Source: Verrucomicrobiota bacterium (GTDB taxonomy: Bacteria > Verrucomicrobiota > Verrucomicrobiia > Chthoniobacterales > UBA6821). From it: 7,888 bases of DNA. Under the pieces are notes generated by a model. That model was not told the origin of the DNA and ran no database searches. It saw only the letters and a list, made by a program, of their open reading frames with translations. This document shows, piece by piece, positions 5,703 to 7,888 of the stretch; positions within the stretch are counted from its first letter, which is position 1; every line of letters begins with the position of its first letter. The position numbers and the translations under genes were made by a program. The DNA lies in the NCBI GenBank assembly GCA_016871655.1, contig VHCR01000059.1, positions 1-7,888 on the forward strand. The letters run 5' to 3'.

Positions 5703-7888
5703 TTACCGCTCCTCTTCCGGTCTTATTTGACGCCAGTAGGAGGTCATGTCGTGGCCAATGCCCATGCCGAGACCTATTCCCATCATCAACCATACAGGTG
5801 GGTGTGCTGACATCATAAAGGTCCAAAGAGAAGTGGTTCCAATGTGCCAAGCTAGACTATAAAAGAAAGGACCGGTCAAATCCAAATCGTAAGTTTTCAA
5901 ACTTTCGATTTCTGTTTTTATAAAAGATCGTAATGCTTCCACGGTGAGTGGAGTTTTTTGCTCAGCTGTTTTAAATTTTGCATCAAATCGATTGAGGATC
6001 CCTTGACGTAGTTCCGGAGGAAGGTCTTTAAAAAATTCTTTGAGCGCTGTGCGTGTTGCGGTGATGCCTTCTGCGGTTTCTTGATCTTCGCGGAACGTTG
6101 TTTCTGTTGGGGCTGTTTTTGAAAAGACATTAAACGAAGTCCCGTCAGATTTGACAATTTTGTTATCTTCGGTTGGATCACTCTCTGCAAAAATTAACTC
6201 GGCAATCGAATGAGCAGAGGAAAGATAAAAAGCGCTGGGATTGATTGGATCTTCGGCGGCGATAAATTTTTTTAATTCTCCAATCGTTAAAAAATTTTGA
6301 GCATCTGGTGATTCGAGCGCTGCGATCTTGTCGTGAAAATGAGCATCAAATCGCTGCAGGCCTCTCGCTCCGAAGTCTCTAAAAACAGCGAGTCTCGCGA
6401 GATTGATTCCTTCTTGCGCTAGTTTTGCATTTGGGACGAATGATGCTTCGCTTGGATCAATCAGCTCCATTTCTCCGCGTCTTCCAAGAATCGCAAGATT
6501 ATTTTCTGTTTCTGAAAAGTCAGAAAGTTTGGAAAGAATGTTGAGGCCTGCTATTTGGATTGATGGAATTTTTATTTTTAAAGAAGAATCATCAGCGATC
6601 CGCTCATAGGCTTGCAGAGCAGTTTCCAGGGCGTTAGAGAGATTTGTTAAGGAGGAAATTTTTTGAGTCAGAAAAATTTGATCGCTTGCAGTAGCTTGTT
6701 TCTGTTCTGAAGAGGTTCTCTCTATTTCCAACTTGAGGTCATCAATTTTAGTCCGAAGGTAAGAGGCGTTGTTCAGCGCAACGTCTTTTGCTGTTCCGTT
6801 AAAGAGCGCTTCTGCCAACAAATAATTGGCCTGTCGTTGATCGAGCTCGTCATGAAAAGCAGTCAAGGCTTGTGTGTTTAAAAATTTATTTCCTTTTGAT
6901 TGGGAAAGTGTGCGAAGCAATGTGGTGGTCTCTGCAACCTGATCCAATGCCGTGTTGATGGAATGCTCGACAAACGGTTGGAGCGCCTGTAGGCGGGCTG
7001 TGTCAGCTGAGGCTACCGTGCTGATGGCGTCAGTAATCGTCGATTCGCTGGCTTGTTCTAAATTACCAAGTGCAGCAAAATTTTCTTGTTCTTCTGCGAA
7101 TATTTGAGCAATGGTTTGTTTGCATTTCTCGATATTTTCTAATGTTGTAACAGTCGCTGAGCTTGATCGAGGCTGGTTCGAATAAGTTTCAAAGAGCGTT
7201 TCAAAATAAGTTTGCTGATGCGTTAATAATTGCTGCTTGGCTTGAAGAAAAAGAATATTTCTTTCATGAGTTGCTATTTTTTCAATGTTATCAATCGCAC
7301 TTTTTTTATTCTCTTCAACTCCATAGCTAACGGCCATACCCATTCCTCGCCTCATTCCATGGGCTTGGAGAGCGTTTGCTTTGTTTTCTGCAGCTTGAAT
7401 GTTCGTAGATCTTTTGTTTTCTACGGCAGTGAGTTTTTGAGCGAATTGATCAAAGATAGAATGGAGTTCTTGTTCAGCAGGCGAAAGATTTGCTTCTACC
7501 AGAACAGGTTTTACGTTGGCAAAGAGAGCTTGCTTTTTTGCAGCAGCGCTTTTTTGAACTTCAGCGATAGCATTTCTTGCTTGCTCTGCAATTGTAAAAG
7601 TAGCGGCTGTAGTGGACAACATTCCGCCGCTTGATGCTCTTGCAACGGCCTTGGCATGATTTGCATTTTGTGTGATCTTTGCAATTTTTTCAGATTCTTC
7701 TTTTTCTATAGCAGTAAAAGTCAGCTGATCTCTTGCATTCAAGTCAGCAAAACTGGGAATTAACTGCGGCCTAGTGCTTATAGAAGCCTGAATGTTTTCT
7801 AAATGATGAACTTCTGTAATCCCTCGCGTTCTCAGTGGGTCTTGTTTTTTCTGCGAAGAAGCTTGAGAAATAGTTGTTTCGATAGCAG
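5703..7888 (-). CDS. Large alpha-helical protein with membrane-anchored C-terminus, unknown function (5' partial)
   Basis: I do not recognise this protein. A TTG at 7742 would give 679 residues, but the frame continues without a stop to the right edge, so about 727 residues are visible and the N-terminus lies outside. Most of it is rich in Ala, Gln, Glu, Lys and Leu with heptad-like patterns and almost no Cys or Trp, as in long coiled-coil or helical-bundle proteins. Two similar segments sit near the C-terminus (coding 6202-6385 and 5838-6036): both share RFDA-x-F, an LT-x5-L-x2-FI helix and a final aromatic-rich F-Y-S-x-A-x-H-I stretch. Around positions 5750-5840 the product becomes hydrophobic (LWTFMMSA, then WLMMGIGLGMGIG), giving one or two membrane helices close to the end, followed by a short charged tail. 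No signal peptide or enzyme motif is visible. A membrane-tethered scaffold or surface/secreted effector is possible but unproven. Confidence 0.75.
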   Translation of the reverse strand, partial: AIETTISQASSQKKQDPLRTRGITEVHHLENIQASISTRPQLIPSFADLNARDQLTFTAIEKEESEKIAKITQNANHAKAVARASSGGMLSTTAATFTIAEQARNAIAEVQKSAAAKKQALFANVKPVLVEANLSPAEQELHSIFDQFAQKLTAVENKRSTNIQAAENKANALQAHGMRRGMGMAVSYGVEENKKSAIDNIEKIATHERNILFLQAKQQLLTHQQTYFETLFETYSNQPRSSSATVTTLENIEKCKQTIAQIFAEEQENFAALGNLEQASESTITDAISTVASADTARLQALQPFVEHSINTALDQVAETTTLLRTLSQSKGNKFLNTQALTAFHDELDQRQANYLLAEALFNGTAKDVALNNASYLRTKIDDLKLEIERTSSEQKQATASDQIFLTQKISSLTNLSNALETALQAYERIADDSSLKIKIPSIQIAGLNILSKLSDFSETENNLAILGRRGEMELIDPSEASFVPNAKLAQEGINLARLAVFRDFGARGLQRFDAHFHDKIAALESPDAQNFLTIGELKKFIAAEDPINPSAFYLSSAHSIAELIFAESDPTEDNKIVKSDGTSFNVFSKTAPTETTFREDQETAEGITATRTALKEFFKDLPPELRQGILNRFDAKFKTAEQKTPLTVEALRSFIKTEIESLKTYDLDLTGPFFYSLAWHIGTTSLWTFMMSAHPPVWLMMGIGLGMGIGHDMTSYWRQIRPEEER

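Noticed and set aside
5200..5850. Longer mscL reading frame starting at 5850
   Set aside because: The extra 77 residues are antisense-frame readthrough over the large - strand gene; MscL is complete from the ATG at 5619.
5703..7742. TTG at 7742 as the true start of the large protein
   Set aside because: The frame stays open to the right edge with similar composition, and TTG has no supporting signal, so the gene is better called 5' partial.

Overview
The window reads as a compact, moderately AT-rich bacterial chromosome segment. Glutamate racemase (MurI) implies peptidoglycan synthesis, and a large-conductance mechanosensitive channel (MscL) very close to the Escherichia coli protein is also present. 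There are no phage, plasmid or CRISPR genes. Two properties stand out: none of the six visible start codons has a recognisable Shine-Dalgarno sequence, and non-coding DNA is colonised by a family of 7-bp tandem repeats. I cannot place the organism in a phylum from this; an uncultivated Gram-negative lineage is a reasonable guess but no more than that.

Layout from left to right: (1) positions 1-589, + strand, a coiled-coil protein with a central hydrophobic stretch, possibly cut by the left edge; (2) murI on the - strand (598-1452), convergent with it; (3) a divergent intergenic region with tRNA-Arg(CCG) at 1563-1636, followed by a roughly 185-bp element with inverted ends (1644-1828); (4) a + strand cluster of sulfotransferase-like protein (1858-2874), a two-HKD phospholipase D family protein (2886-3887), and the two halves of a ChrA-type transporter (3902-4486 and 4628-5197), the halves being separated by a 33-bp inverted repeat made of heptamers; (5) a - strand pair reading leftward from the right edge: a large helical protein of unknown function with a membrane-anchored C-terminus and an internal duplication (5703 to beyond 7888), then mscL (5200-5619).

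How genes relate: the sulfotransferase, PLD and first ChrA half are spaced by 11 and 14 nt and are probably co-transcribed; the two ChrA halves should form one oxyanion (chromate) transporter. MurI supplies D-glutamate for the cell wall and MscL protects from hypo-osmotic shock; these look like ordinary housekeeping genes. No common pathway for the whole window is evident.

The most unusual signal is the heptamer family with a shared + strand pattern close to GGYTRNA. Five arrays of three to four units lie within 4.3 kb, nearly all touching a gene boundary. In three genes the array supplies coding sequence (MurI N-terminus, sulfotransferase N-terminus, ChrA1 C-terminus and stop codon), and in mscL it occupies the place where a ribosome binding site would be.
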